Source of the DNA: Ceriagrion tenellum
Taxonomy: Eukaryota; Arthropoda; Insecta; Odonata; Coenagrionidae
Direction of reading: 5' to 3'
Assembly: GCA_963169105.1 (NCBI GenBank)
Contig: OY720643.1
Coordinates: 22,974,373 to 23,038,372, forward strand
DNA: 64,000 nt
Part shown: positions 21,916-35,393 of the stretch, piece by piece
Position numbering within the stretch: the first letter of the stretch is position 1
How the letters are laid out: each line of letters starts with the position of its first letter
Made by a program: the position numbers and the translations under genes
The notes under the pieces: model-generated
What the model was told of the DNA's origin: nothing
What the model saw: the letters and a program-made list of their open reading frames with translations, nothing else
Database searches by the model: none

Positions 21916-22499
21916 GAATTTATGAAAAACCAGAAACCCTTTGATAAACAATTTAATGCGTCAAATTAGCGGCCAATTTGTGAAACTCAAAGACAGAAAG
22001 TAGAGATATGAGAGAATAAACGATTTCACCGCACTAAAGTTTTTTTAGGAGCATTAGATATGAGGAGAATAAAATACGGTGCGAAAAAACTGGCGTACAA
22101 AAAAATTATGCAATTTTCTATCGGCGGTTAACGATTGCCTCTTTTTCCCAATCAATCTATCCAGTTCGATTCACTTCAATGATTTTTCGAAAGCCTTCCA
22201 CCGCTGGAGAATTCCAACGAGAAGATACGTAAAACTATTTCCCCTTTTGAATGATTCCCTTTCGATCTGACACATTCCTGCCGCATTTTCAAGCAGACGA
22301 TCTAAGCGAGGACTAACCCTAGGGACTAATGGTTTGTCATGCATCGGCGGATATCTGGGGTAGCTGTCGATCGGTAAATTTATTCGCGTTTGAAGTCGTG
22401 AAAGCACATTGGCGTGGAAGAGTTATGTTATTCCTTCAACGCAAGTTACCCACACCTCATAGCGACTAAGAACAGTACATGACGATAGAAAAAAATTCC

Positions 22500-22760
22500 T
22501 TAAATTGAATAAATACACAAATAACAATCACGCGGTTTCCTTCCGGGGTTAGCACAATCACAAAGCTTCAATCATAAATACATATTTGTACACTTAACTC
22601 TGCTTCAATAATTTCCTCCATACTGTCCTATCCTTGCAAACCTCTTCTGCCTCATTTTCCCCCATTAACTGCTTCATACACGCCCTCCTGTTTTTAAGAC
22701 TCCTAATATTCCTCCTCCTAAGAATTTCCTCAACCACACTCAACCACAACTTTCTCGGCC
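22500..22760 (-). mobile_element. LINE 3' end, GRGRPRK type
   Basis: The minus strand encodes the C-terminal motif EEILRRRNIRSLKNRRACMK-like and MG-NEAEEVCKDR-like residues, then a short 3' UTR ending near a GAAACCGCGTGATTG motif. The same 3' end is found at 31190-31445 and, disrupted, in the three 2.5-kb units. The upstream side is replaced by the 42-bp tandem repeat at 22761. A second short piece of the 3' terminus (GGCGTGATTGGTATGTATG) is at about 23045-23080. Confidence 0.75.
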
Positions 22761-22918
22761 ATGATAACAGTAGATGTTGATACAGTGGATAACATGATTT
22801 ACATGATAACAGTAGATATTTATACAGTGGATAACATCATTTACACGATCATAGTAGATATTGATACAGTGGATAACATCATTTTCATGATAATAGAAGA
22901 TATTTATACACTGAAGTA
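22761..22918. repeat. 42-bp tandem repeat, about 3.8 copies
   Basis: Units start near 22761, 22803, 22845 and 22887 with the pattern ATGATAACAGTAGATATT then ATACAGTGGATAACATCAT. It abuts the LINE fragment directly. The repetitive minus-strand peptide it encodes is not a real protein. Confidence 0.8.
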
Positions 22919-23517
22919 TTGAAGTGCATGCTAATGACATAGATCATTAGAAGTCAACATCGCAGTTTTGAAGAAATGGAGATGGAATAGCAGGTATTTT
23001 AAACATCTGCAAAGACACTCGTGCTGATATAATTAATCTACGATACAATACATACATACCAATCACGCCATTCCCTTCCCTTCCTTCCCTTTAATTGAAT
23101 TAATGCATGAATATATTTTCAAAAAGTATGTAAATATAAAATAAATATTAAAAAACAATGTTTAGCATAAGGTTAGCCTGTTTTTGGGGCATCACCATGT
23201 TTCAGGACGTCTGTCAATATCATTCCATTAAATGAATAATAATCAGAATAAAGGTATCAAAAATACAGAATACCTATAATAATAAACAGCAGAATTTACA
23301 GAGGATCAGTTGGCCTTAATCACAATTACAAACAAGATCGTATCTGTAAATAATACGAGCAAATGAACTTGCTCTATTACCCTTGAATTTTCAGGTTCTT
23401 AAGTGAAGAAGCGATTCATTGAAATTACTACGAACTGTATGAATTCACAATCAATGGCGTAATTGCTACGAAGGCTTCCGCGTTTTATATATAGCTCGAA
23501 ATTGTCCGGGTTCCTCC

Positions 23518-23711
23518 CGCGTTTCAGCATTTCGGCGGAATGCCGTTTCGATGGCAGTCCAGTCGGCATCATCAATTACGGTCACACAGTGTTGATTATG
23601 GTCAACCATTGATGATGCAGTCTCAGTCAAAATAATCAGTCACACGGTCCGGACCTGATCGTGCCTACTGGAATGCCGGCGAAACAGCTGTCCACCAAAA
23701 TACTGAAACGC
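23518..23711. mobile_element. Foldback element
   Basis: Inverted repeats of about 50 bp: left CGCGTTTCAGCATTTCGGCG, right read inward CGCGTTTCAGTATTTTGGTG. The subterminal parts also match (GTTTCG.., CAGTCCAGTCGGC against CCAGTAGGC). No certain target duplication and no coding. Confidence 0.6.
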
Positions 23712-26700
23712 GAACAATTTTGAATTTCATCAATTTATTGTTTTCGTCTGCCAGTTTTTTCGATAAGCAGGATTAAGTTTTTAGCAATATCCATGAGTTA
23801 TTAGTATATATTAACTATGATGAATTACCGCCATTTTACACCGGAGAGAGATCATCGCTTATCGTGCTTGAGCATTTAAGTCACGTGGTCATATTCCGTT
23901 TAAAACGGTTTCTCTTTATAGGTTTTTGTTTTGAGTGAAAAATGTCATTTATGTCCATTAAACTTCATTGCTTGAAGTTCTGCTAATTAGAACATTCAGC
24001 TGTTATGTGACCGATTGTCGAACAAAGGCCGGTTGCAGGAACATTTTGTTACGGAATCAAGAGTTACGAGATCGATCAAGTTATAGATCTCATAAAAAAT
24101 TTCGGGTTGCAAGAACACATCTATTAGATACATAATTTATTTACTAATTGTTAATAGCATCTAATATCCGATCCAATTTTCTACCGCCGGATAAAATTTA
24201 TGAGAGTATATCCTACGAATAATTGCTAATGCACATGATAAATAATCAGTAAGAGTAAATAAGGTGGTGATTTGTTCAAAACAACTCTAGTAATTAAGTC
24301 TCCAAGCGGTTCATTGCGCTTTTGCCATTTTGGCTACTTATGGAACTCATAACTCCATGCCAAAAGTAATGAAACCAGTAAATGTTTATGCAACACTTAT
24401 TGAATGGTTTCCATGGCTTATTGATTGGTCTATTAGGTGCACATTGAACTTGGCCATACTTGACATACATATAGACACCATTACAAGTAAAAAATGGAGA
24501 CTGGTTAGTATGAAATAGCTGTAACAAAATTAGTACTGATTGCAAGTCATTATTGATTTTAACACAGATTTGAAGTTCATAAAATATATGTTTAAATTGT
24601 TATAAATCCACTTGTGCAGAGGCTTTACACGAGAAGTAGCGAACTAAACTGATTTGGACCAACCAACCGAAAAACACATATATATTTTTACTTTTACATA
24701 TTAGTATGATTTACAAATAAAATATTTCCCCTTTCAAGCACAATATAACAGAGGTGACACCATTAGCGCAGTAAAATACGGCGTGGGTGCCCATGTCCCC
24801 GGTCATCGGTACTTCTGAAAATTTCTACCCGAATCAACATGGGCTGGATTAGGCCAATTTTTCCTAAATGTGCTTAGTCAACTCTGGCTTTTTAGGTAGT
24901 ATTTCGACCAAAGTAACGTTCAGACCCAGGGTAAATTTAAATATCAAAATCGAACGAGATTCATTTTTATTTAAAGTTGCAAAGATGAGTAAATATCGTG
25001 CATTTTACAAGAATTATATTATATTGCTTTCATATGAGTTTGCTTTTATACTTGAGGTATCGAATTTTCACATTGATTTGTGTAAATATCACGTAATTAA
25101 TAAAAAAGGTACTTAAATAAACTGATTAAACTTGTAAAATGGTGCCTCTTGAAAAATCTGGCTTCACTTCACGCTGAAAAATCATGGTATGAAAAATATC
25201 CGAGATAAAAAAAATCCATAATCGGTTCAAAAAAACAGCTGAAAGGCCTAAAACATACGTGAACATAAAAGATAATATTATAAAAATGTGTTAAAAAATA
25301 CCTTCTGTTACTTGCAATCATACTAACAATCACATTACCCACAAAAATATAAGTCATCGGCAGGAAGACCTGGATCGAGAGATCTCGCAGACCCCTTCCA
25401 CATCCCATGAGCAGCTTTCCAAACTATATTTTTTTCACGACGGGGGAAAGAAATGGTAGTAAAGAAGACCGCTGGCGATGTTTCATAAAAACCAATGCAT
25501 ATTTATGCAAAAAAATGATATGATGAGGCTAATGCATGTCTTGGCTCAATGATGCGGAACACAAGGTTCAATTCGCAGCGCGTGACTTGAAGTCGAGAGA
25601 CGTGACAAGATACGGCTTTCTCGTAATGATTACCATAATGACGGATGGTATTGGTCACCAACGCCACCAATGGAATCCACATTGAATTAAGAGAAGGAGA
25701 TTCCGGAGGAGAAAATGTGTGTTTACCGCCAAATGCTCACATGATGGCTCACAGATAATTCTATATCTCCGCATTTAGAAAAATATGGTTATTGATCAAT
25801 GAGAAAGTTCTCATTAAGAAATAGCATTGAGTTTCCACGTGGGCGACTATCGATATATCGATACAAGTGAATGTATTAAACTTTTCATTGGACAAATTCA
25901 TTGAGTTTTCCTTATGAGTGATTCTTTCTACTTTTTTTATAGGACCCCGGCATCGGTTAGAGAGGCCAAAGGACTCCCTTCGAAGGTAATATTCTCAGCT
26001 TTTATTTAGCGCTGTTTGTAGATTGGAATAGAATTTATTTACTTTCATTTAAATTACAATAAATTAATAAATATTATAAAATTTTACATAGAAATGAAAG
26101 CTCTAGGTGGGCTCCAAGGTTGAAACCTGAACTGAGCCACCAAGCCACCAGCAATTTGTATAATGTTCCCTTCACATAAGCTGCAGTGATATGATGTACT
26201 AATTACAAGTTAGTAACACAAAATCAGAAAATTACATTAAATATAAACATTAAAATACAGCATTTAGCCCTTTTTAAATTTTCAAGTTGCATTTTGTTTG
26301 GTTATGAATAACGGACTTTTAACAGCGAAGAACAAAAAACAAAAAAAAACAGCAACAATATTTGAACAAATTCAACATTTTCATACAACAAAAGAAACTA
26401 CCTAAAACATTTTTAAAAGTTTTATAATAATATTTGGAGAAAATTTTTGCAAAAATGTAAATTTTTGTATATTATGTAACACTTAATTCACGTAAGGAAT
26501 CAGAAAAAATTATTCGCAAAATCGATTCGATTCGATTGTTATATCCGACGTTCGTTGGGCATGTGTGTTTATTTGGGTATGCTTCGTAGGCCAGGCATCT
26601 CAAACTGAAGGAGGAAATACCCAACGCCAGAATGAATGGGAGTTGGAGGTGGAAAGCCTTGTTCTTCCGCTGCAAATAAGCCTCGTTCTGCCCCAAAAGA

Positions 26701-27680
26701 GCTCCTGTCTCCGTCCTTGGGCAGGGGGTTTTCGAGTAGCATTCACTGACCCTTTTCCATAGAAAGACATGTCTGCGACCATGGTCCACGCGGAAGGAGG
26801 CCTAAAAAGCCTTCACCGCCGTCTCAAAGACTCTGCAAAAGCCTTCTAGTTCAAATCCCCGTGCCTTGAGCTGAAGTATAAAATTTCGCGTATTTTAATT
26901 CTAAAGGCTGCTTTACGTAGCACATTCTATCGTACAATCGAGTGTACCATTGAATATATAAGAGAATGCATGGAATTATTGCAGGTTCTATATATCCTTC
27001 AGTCGTTCAGACTACCATACCGTTTTATAATTTTTACCATGAAAGGGTTCATGAATTCGTTGATACAATAAAATGTACCGTGTAATGCGTCCTTAAGATA
27101 TAAGGCCCTTCAAAAACTGAAATATTGGCCGAGCTGAAAATATGTCCCATTCTGTTTCCTTGGTTTGTAAATTGTCGTTTAAAGCGTATTTTGGCTCTAT
27201 CTCTGCTGAAAATGGACGTGCTATTTTTTATGATGAGTTCTCTCATTGCACCATCCCGCAAGTATTTCCATTTAAGGAAAGAAGCCATTTTAGTTCTCAC
27301 AAGTTCCAAACAGATGGCGTTGAGAAAAACGATTGTAATAATTTCAATATTTATTTCCCAAAAACTGCAAGCAGGAATATTTTACCAAATTTTGAGATTT
27401 ATATCAAAATTGTTATAAACATGCCAAAGAGAGGATGAGTATTTTTTGTTTACATTGCTTATCTTTCGTTATGGCGCATTTACTAAATGTGGGTCTATAC
27501 CACTGATAAAATAACTCTATTTGTTATATAAATTGAACGAAGAATAATAAGTCATATATAATTTTGTTCCACACAATAGGGGTCCCATTTTCATTTCAGA
27601 GAATACCCGCTGACTAATTTTGGTAAAATGGCTTTCATATGAATCATTTTTTACATAGAAATCACTTCCATGACAGCAGC
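23712..27680. other. Gene-free AT-rich stretch
   Basis: It holds the dispersed repeat copy at 24174-24290 (partner of 13378-13500) and an A-rich low-complexity tract at 26330-26420. Overlapping 60-105-codon frames at 26470-26790 and 27050-27440 have no recognisable domain. No terminal repeats were found. Confidence 0.4.
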
Positions 27681-27688
27681 CTTGGAAG

Positions 27689-28548
27689 TAGAGATGGGCT
27701 AAGTCGATCATTTTAGTGATTCAATCATTTTGATTATAGTCACTTAAAAGATTCAATCATTTAATTCATTATGATTCGTAAGTCAGATTAGATGAATCAC
27801 GTGAATCGAAAGACTCGAATGAAGCAAGATTGAAGAGACTCAAACACTCGAATGATGCTAATTGATGCCATAAATCTATTTGAATAATTGATTTCGAATA
27901 ATTACTATCATGCTTAGAAATTTAGGAAGGCTGATTGATTTCCATATTCCACAAATTTTGGATTCGCATTAAATTGGAGATTTCCAAGTACTATGGTAAC
28001 GAGGATATTTAGAGAGGCAAAACTGTCACAGACTCTGAATTCAAGAAGAATAACGTTAAACTATGCACATGAAAATTAAATCACTAGCTCAGACTAAAGA
28101 AATTAATGCGCATGAATATTTTCTGATCTGCTGTATTGAATTCCATTCAATTAGGATGCAGCTTTCAACTGAGCAGGTAATTAAAATTCTTACCAAGTTT
28201 ACCAACTGTAATGATGCACTGAGATCGTAACAAGGATTAAATTTCATCGTTTTTAAAATGAGCGCCTTGTCTCACTTAAAACTGTGCCATACAAACATAT
28301 ACTCACTGACCAAATATTAATTGATTTATGCCCATGAAGATATCTCTCTGAAATTTCATGACTAGAAATAACGGATAACGTACATGTGAATATGTTTTTC
28401 CACTTAATATCACATTCAATCACACGGCAGACGAAAACACAAAATGATTGAATGATCGAATCATTTTCCCGAAATGAATCATGAGTCATTTGACTCACTT
28501 GGTGATTCAATCATTTTGAACGAATCGATCATGAACGACCCATCACTA
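27689..28548. mobile_element. Non-autonomous hAT element, 860 bp
   Basis: Flanked by perfect 8-bp duplications CTTGGAAG at 27681-27688 and 28549-28556. Ends are TAGAGATGGGCTAAGTCG on the left and, read inward, TAGTGATGGGTCGTTCATG on the right, the usual hAT terminus. Subterminal regions carry repeated GATTCAATCATTTTGA motifs, as hAT transposase-binding regions do. No transposase frame is present. Confidence 0.9.
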
Positions 28549-28559
28549 CTTGGAAGTAG

Positions 28560-29003
28560 AGGAAAAACTCGCCCATTCTGCCACTGCGATTGGAGATTGT
28601 ATATTAAGAATCTTATGTACTTGCGATGTTTGGGTGCTAATGGTTGTGTTCGGTGTTATAATCAATCAACTCAATGTGATTGCCTCTATAAAATTATTCC
28701 TCAGTCAGTAAATTCAGTATGCGAACAGAAGACTATGGAATGCTTTGAATGAAGTTTGTCCCAATCACGTCGCTCTCCACTCATGGACAGCGTGTTTTGG
28801 TTCAGTTTGAACCAAATCAAGCTGCTCTCGATCACTCATGAATCGTGCGATTATTCACAAACCACTCCACTCGACCTATGAACGAGAACAGCTTGATTTG
28901 ATTCATTATAAACAATTTGAACGGAGAACGTGATTCAATTCATTTGGTTCATGCCAATGAATCGTTCAAAATGAACGAATCGCTCATGATCGACACAGCT
29001 CTA
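28560..29003. mobile_element. hAT element right half, related to 50549-51371
   Basis: The right terminus, read inward, is TAGAGCTGTGTCGATCATG. The last 264 bp differ from 51108-51371 at a single base, while the preceding 175 bp differ at about 20. It starts at the flank of the 860-bp hAT insertion. The left end is not recognisable, so this copy is incomplete. A short Cys-rich frame ending MECFE is shared by both copies. Confidence 0.75.
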
Positions 29004-29339
29004 GTAAGCACGGACTTCGATGGCAGTAGTGGTCGATAGTGGCGGTGATCTACCGCGGTTGCTACTTGCAAGGAAAATAGACTGGTTTCTATTTTTTCTG
29101 CAAGTAACATATCGATTATGCGATCAAATCATATCGCTTTCGGTGAAATGTTGGTCACGTGACAGCAAACTGAGATTTAAAATGTAAACAACGAATAACT
29201 TAGTAGAAGGACTCATTGTTACTTACATAAATATTTATTTGTACTTAAAACTAGTTTAAATGCTAAATAAACCCTAATATAAGCTACATGACTTATCTCT
29301 TATTAGAAAATAATTATTATTGTCACAATTGACACACTT

Positions 29340-29830
29340 GATTCGACGTAATCTTACTAATATATAAAAATCTAGTAGTGTCTGTCTGTCTGTTACTCAA
29401 TCACTCATAAACCACTGAATTGATTGAAATAAAATTTGGCAGAAAGATACTTGATATATCTGGTTCAAGCATAGGCTATATAACAAGGGTCTTGGGGCCC
29501 TAGAAGGTCCTCAAGTGGGCCCTATTATCGCCAAAAATTGGCCCTGGAAGATAATGATTGCATGTATTAGAAACACGTAAAATATACCTATACTTAATGT
29601 ACAACAATCATGGGGTCGTAAGTCACGCTGGGGCCCCAGAGGGCCCTAAGCTTCCAAAAGAATGCTTTCATAAAAGCCTCATAAGTATTGAACGAGTGAA
29701 CCGATTTTAGTGAATTTTTCACACATGGGATCAGTAAAGCTTTTTTAAAGAAACTGGGACTATAAGGAAGGCCCCTGGGCCCCAAGGGAAGCGTGTTGGG
29801 CCGTCTGGTGTCTTATGTGTTTGAAAAACT
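29340..29830. repeat. Dispersed repeat with TGTCTGTCTGTC lead
   Basis: CTAATATATAAAAATC and GTGTCTGTCTGTCTG, then 'CACTGAATTGATTGAAATAAAATTTGG', make a pattern common at one end of repeats in many insect genomes. Two related modules (near 29410-29530 and 29615-29800), rich in GGGGCCC, follow each other. The transposon class cannot be fixed from this fragment. Confidence 0.45.
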
Positions 29831-30254
29831 CTAGTCTAAACATTTTGTTTCCAGTGCAGAGGTTTCTCTTTTTGCATATTTTATTTACTTTTACTAAAGA
29901 TAGAAGGCTCTAGTTTTCGCCATTAGATGGATTAAAGATTGCCGTTTCTTATTTTTTCATTCAATTTTCTTATACGAATAAAATTTTCCTAGAAATCGCG
30001 TTTTTAACGTCACAATCATGAATTTAATTTCTGTCAACAATAGTATATTTCCTTGGTAACCGTGGAATTAGCATTAGCTTTAGAAGAGGAATGGGACCTT
30101 TACAATGGCGGCTGGGTTTTATATCTAGAGATAGGTATTACAGTGTAAATCTAGGCCGTATACTGAAATGTTGCTGATTATGATATTTTCAGGGATATTT
30201 ATGCCTAAACTTGGCAAAATTCATTTCAAGTGGACTAATTAAAGTCGGACCCCT

Positions 30255-30597
30255 GTAAAACAGGAGAATGCCACGATGTTATATTAATGCGGAAAGCCTC
30301 TGGAATGCAAATAACCTGTAGTTTAGTTTTCATATGTTACTGCAAAAAAATTTCGAAACTCGGTAAACATAATGTAATGCGGTTTTCATCTGCTGAATTA
30401 AAAAATGAAACTAAATTATAGCTGAGTAAAACAAGGAATGCCTCGATGCTATATCAATGCGACTAGCCTCTGGAATGCAAATGGCCTGTATTTTAATTTC
30501 TATATGCTACTGCAAAAGAATGTCGAAACTCGGTAAGCATAATATAATGCGGTTTTCATCTGCTGAATTAAAAAAGAAAACTAAAATTATAGCTGAT
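30255..30597. repeat. 171-bp tandem duplication
   Basis: Two units, 30255-30425 and 30426-30597, share GCCTCTGGAATGCAAAT, GAAACTCGGTAA and GCGGTTTTCATCTGCTGAA with moderate divergence (roughly 85-90%). No coding or terminal repeats. Confidence 0.8.
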
Positions 30598-31189
30598 TTG
30601 CCTGGAAATAAGTACACCTCATGAGCGACTCGAACCTACAACCTATTTGCCCTGTCTTTCTTTCATCCCCCGTTGAATTTCAACGGGTACCTTTGCTAGG
30701 AGTGAATAATTATTGTAATTCAAAGAAATCTATTAAAACAAATAATGTTCAAGGGACTCAAAAGGTGGTATACGACCACAATTAGGCGATTTTTGTAACT
30801 ACCCTGTGCGCTGTTTACTTCCTTCAACCACTTGTTTGGAAAAAGGCGGAAGTAATGCGTAATCAGGAAGATACCCGGCGAGTGGCGATACGATTCAAAA
30901 TATCGCCACTCTCACAACTTCCAAAACGAGCAACTTCCATGTGTACGCCGGCTTTAATCATATCTGATCAATGATCATTAATTATCGTATATCTGATGAA
31001 TCATATCTGGACTGAGATTAGCCGTTCCTCACTGGCGTTTCACCTTATGTATTATTTTATTAATTTGTGCTTAATAATTACATAGCACACAGATAAATTG
31101 TATCAGGTTGTGAATATACAGTTCAGGCTCATTATTATTGCCTAGGAACACAAAATTTTATCACCGATCAACAACGAATTTAGCAGAGT

Positions 31190-31445
31190 ATAAAATAGAA
31201 CAACATACATATATACCCATCACGCCGTTCCCTTTCGGGGTAGGCACTGTCAAAATGTTTCACTCATTAGTACATAATTGTACACCTAACTCTGCTTCAA
31301 TAATTTCCTCCATACTGACCTATCCTTGCAAATCTCTTTTGCTTCGTTTACCCCCATACACTGTTTCATACACACCCTCCTGTTTTTAAGACTCCTCATA
31401 TTCCTCCTCCTAAGAATTTCCTCACCCACAACTTTCTCGGCCCAC
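31190..31445 (-). mobile_element. LINE 3' end, GRGRPRK type
   Basis: The minus strand encodes EEILRRRNMRSLKNRRVCMK-like, then a KEICKDRS-W motif and a stop. The 3' UTR ends with CCTACCCCGAAAGGGAACGG and a (TATG)-like tail near 31200. This is the uninterrupted form of the 3' end that carries the hammerhead foldback in the 2.5-kb units. Confidence 0.8.
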
Positions 31446-33260
31446 CATTTACTATATATTTTACTTCAAATCAATGAATTTGGTCTAATTACTAATTTTG
31501 AGATTTATATAATTTTGTTTTCTTTTTGTATAAGGGAAAATGAGTTTTCTATTGTATGCTTTGCTCATCTATTGATATGTTGAATAAAGTAAAAGTGGTT
31601 TAAAACCACTTCTTAAATGAATGCTTTTTATAAAATATGAACGGAACTATGCATTCACTTGTATTACGTCCCATCAAATACACGAGCAAAAAGCACCCAT
31701 ATGTTCAGTTGATGCCTATGATTGAATTTGGTATAAAATTTCTTTAAATAGGCTTTGAACGAATGTCAAAAAAGATTTCACGGTCGTCATCCCATTTCAG
31801 GTAGTCCAAGCGAAATATCATTTTACCTACAAATCAATGAATTTGGTCTCATTTATTTGGAAAAAAAAAACTTTTCCGTACATACTGGCCCTCCTTCCAA
31901 TGGCAACACTATTTGACCGCATCCGCATCAATTCTTTAATATTTACCGGAAAGAGAATTTTTTACGGCAGAAACTAAATTACTTAAATTTAAAAAAATGA
32001 GAAAACAAGGACAATACGGCGACATTTAAACATACCCGTCCAGGAGTCTATCTCTAAAATTTTATGAATGTAATTAAGGTGATACCAAAGAGTTTTTAGT
32101 TTTAGTTTTGTACATTTTTGGATATGTAACGTGTCTCAAACTTATTCAGGAGATTAAGCCTTTAATTATATATGTACACTGAAAATGCGATTCCCATCTC
32201 AATTATTCGGATGGCTTCGACTTATTGCAAGACTTTCCGTAATATCTTTTTAAAATCTGCGTGAACTATATAATTTATGCTTACATGTTTCTGTTGTTCC
32301 AGAGGATTGGAAGAATGGTATCACCGTCCCGTTGCACAAAGGGAAGGGAGGAAAGACCGAATGTAATAATTATCGGCTATGAACGAATGTCAAAAAAGAA
32401 TTCACGGGCGTTATCCCGTTTAAGGTAGTCCGAGCGAAATATCATGTTACTTATAAATCAATGAATTTGGTCTAAATACTAATTTTGAGATTTATATAAT
32501 TTTTTTTGTCCTTTTTGTAAAAGGGAAAATGAGTTTTCTATTGTATGCTTTGCTCATCTATTGATTAGTTGAATAAAGTAAAAGTGGTTTAAAACCACTT
32601 CTTAAATGAATGCTTTTTATAAAATATGAACGGAACTATGCATTCATTTGTATTATGTCCCATCAAATACACTAGCACAAAGCACACATATGTTCAGTTG
32701 ATGCCTATGATTGAATTTGATATAAAATTTCTTTAAATAGGCTATGAACGAATGTCAAAAAAGATTTGACGGGCGTCATCCCATTTCAGGTAGTCCGAGC
32801 GAAATATTATATATTAAGTCAATGAATTTGGTCTCATTTTAAAGAAAAATATATCACATCTCTAATGACACCAAAAATTTAACCCCTTACCACGTTACTT
32901 TCGGGGTTATTTTTCAGAAAATTCCAGACTTTTTACATGGGGAATGGTACGTGTACGCACTCCAGAGAGAAATAATTTAGTAAGAGGTTTAAGGTTAAGA
33001 GTATTAACGCCTAGATGTTAAAAAACACGAACAGGGTGGAGTTTGTATTTTGTCAACTATATTTGAAAAAAATCATATTTTCACCGCAATAGGTTCTTGG
33101 GTATCACAAAAAACCTCCGTTTTGAATGGGTTTCAAACGCACCGCGCGAAAAAAAGAGTCAAGTTAAAGACTTATTTATAAAATTTCATTTGATTTGTTA
33201 CAATTCCAGACTTATAGAACTATATTATTTTACCATTAATAATGCAATATTTAATTAGCA
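31446..33260 (-). repeat. Inverted copies of the 2.5-kb unit's right part
   Basis: Reverse-complement copies of segments found at 34831-35755. A module with AATGAATTTGGTCTAATTAC and AAGTGGTTTAAAACCACTTC occurs at 31470-31800 and again at 32450-32790. A family T terminus GGTAGTCCGAGCG occurs at 31801, 32424 (after TTAA) and 32789. At 32789-33258 there is a minus-strand family T copy. About 33260 the sequence switches to plus-orientation unit DNA. Confidence 0.65.
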
Positions 33261-33659
33261 GATTTTATGAAATTTAGACCCAAATGCAATCCAAGGCACC
33301 ATCTTAACAATGGGCGGATTATGCTCATGTATTTGTTGAAACGTATTATTATTCAATTGATAGTAACGTTCATATTTTATAAAAAAACATTTATTTTAGG
33401 AGAGGATTTAAACCTATTTTACTTTATTCACCATACCAAAAGATGAGCAAAGCATACAATAAAAAACTCATGTTCCCTATTAAAAAAAAACAAGATTTTA
33501 TAAATCTTAAAATTAGTAAAGTATTACTACTATAGTTTTTGGGAAGTAAATAATGAAATAATTATAATCGTTTTTCTCAGCGCCATCTATTCAAATCTTG
33601 TGAGAACTAAAATTGCGGAAGTATCCATATATGCAGAGTTCCTTCTTCCTTCCTTTATA

Positions 33660-34810
33660 TATACATACATATTACGTCGTTCTCTTCCGGGGTAGGCAAA
33701 GTCGCAAAGTTTCACTCATATAAATACATATTTCTACACCTAACTCTCCTTCAATAATTTCATCCATTCTGACCTAGCCTTGCAAACCTCTTTTTCCTCG
33801 GAAATCAAAATATTCAAGTATTGGTCCACTAATAAATGTATTCGTTACGACCCGGGTTTCGTCACATAATGACATCCAGAAGATGCCATATTGTGACGAA
33901 ACCCCGGTCGTAAAGAATAAATTTATTAGTGGACCAATACTTGAATATTTTGATTTCCGATATGGAGAGGTTCCGCAAAGTGAAGCCTGAATTTATTGGC
34001 TCTTTTGCCTCATTTACCCCCATACACTGCTTCATACACGCTCTCCTGTTTTTAAGGCTCCTAATATTCCTCCTCCTAAGAATTTCCTCGACCACAATCA
34101 ACCACAACTATCTCGGCCTACCTCTACCTCTCGCACCATTCATTTCACTCTTATATATCTGTTTCGTTATTCGACTCTCAGCTATTCTCTCAATATCGCC
34201 AAACCAAGGAGGAACACTCCTTTCTTATACGTCCATTACCGGAGCATCTAGCCCACATTCATTTATTACCCACTCATTCCTGACCCTATCCATCCTACTT
34301 TTGCTTGTATCATTCAATAATGTAAAATTGAATATAAATCAATCAATCATCACCCAACGTTATTTTAATTTCTCTCCTCTGAATGTAACTTCTGTATTCG
34401 TCATTTCTCTTCCGCATACGATGATTTTATTAGTCTTCGTCTCATTTATTTCCATGTTGTGTTCTTGGAGAACTTGGTTTATAGCGTGTAGTTGAAGTTA
34501 CCTTTGATTGAAATTGAATAGCTACCTTTGAAGATCGTTGCAATTTCCAACTATGACTGCGATGTCGTATGTGAAGCGCAGCATGTTAATCTTGATTCCG
34601 ATCATTTCAGTTTCTTGTGCTTCTCTTATTGCCTACTTCAGGTCCATTTTAGCCAGCGCTGGTGAGAGATTGCATCCTTGTCTAACTCATTTACTAGTTC
34701 TTCTATTAGGTACCACACCTATTTATATTTTTTGGACGCCCTCCTCTGAGAGCCAAACTAAAAAATACCATTGTTTTGGGACAGGCAAAATCTATTATTG
34801 ATCGGCCTAT
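33660..34810 (-). mobile_element. LINE RT to C-terminus, unit 1, interrupted
   Basis: The minus strand shows RT motif B-like sequence, then motif C altered from FADD-I to FAYDIAVI (seen best at 39620), then HAINQVLQEHNMEINETKT. The C-terminal EEILRRRNIRSLKNRRACMK follows. The last segment is split by the hammerhead foldback at 33800-33999. Frameshifts and stops separate the blocks. Same family as 22500 and 31190. Confidence 0.75.
33800..33999. mobile_element. Hammerhead foldback element, 200 bp, unit 1
   Basis: Bounded by CTCTTTTTCCTC (33788-33799) and CTCTTTTGCCTC (34000-34011), a 12-bp target duplication in the LINE. Arms GGAAATCAAAATATTCAAG and its complement flank two facing hammerhead-like motifs. 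Both are damaged: the minus-strand core reads CUGGA where CUGAAGA is expected, and the plus-strand core reads CAGAAGA. Stem II, GAAA and the ACCCGGGU stem III remain on the minus strand. Confidence 0.8.
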
Positions 34811-34830
34811 GAAATTGGCTCTCTTTTTAA

Positions 34831-35393
34831 GGTAGTCCGAGCGAGATAGCTTTTTTGTCATAATAGGGACCATATTCGAACGATAAGTTTTAATTTCAAC
34901 AGCTTTAGGATACATGAAATAAATATTACATTATTAATGGTAAAATAATATAGTTCTATAAGTCTGGAATTGTAACAAATCAAATGAAATTTTATAAATA
35001 AGTCTTTAACTTGACTCTTTTTATCGCGCGGTGCGTTTGAAACCGATTCAAAACGGAAGGTTTTTTGTGATACCCAAGAACCTATTGCGGAGAAAACATG
35101 ATTTTTTTCAAATATAGTTGACAAAATATAAACTCCACCCTGTTAGTTTTTTTTAACAACATCTAGGCGTTATTACTCTTAACCTTAAACGTTAAACCTC
35201 TTACTAAATTATTTCTCTCGAGTGCATACACGTACCACTCCCCATGTAAAAAGTCTGGTATTTTCTGGAAAATAACCCCGAAAGTAACGTGGTAAGGGGT
35301 TAAATTTTTGGTGTCATTAGAGATGTGATATATTTTCCGTTAAAATGAGACCAAATTCATTGACTTAATAAATAATATTTCGCTCTGACTACC
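34831..35393 (+). mobile_element. Family T element, full length, unit 1
   Basis: It begins GGTAGTCCGAGCGAGATAG after TTAA (34827-34830) and ends AATATTTCGCTCTGACTACC, the inverse terminus. It is 563 bp. The expected TTAA after the right end is missing because a tandem module follows. No coding. Confidence 0.8.

Noticed and set aside
22740..22940. Repetitive minus-strand peptide (INIYY repeats) as a repeat protein
   Set aside because: It is the translation of a 42-bp tandem repeat with under four copies and no start context.
33929..34495. 188-codon plus frame with a start region repeated at 36486 and 38988 (DMERFRKVKPEF)
   Set aside because: The start is a GTG inside the hammerhead foldback. 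The frame then runs antisense through the LINE, and its conservation is explained by duplication of the 2.5-kb unit.
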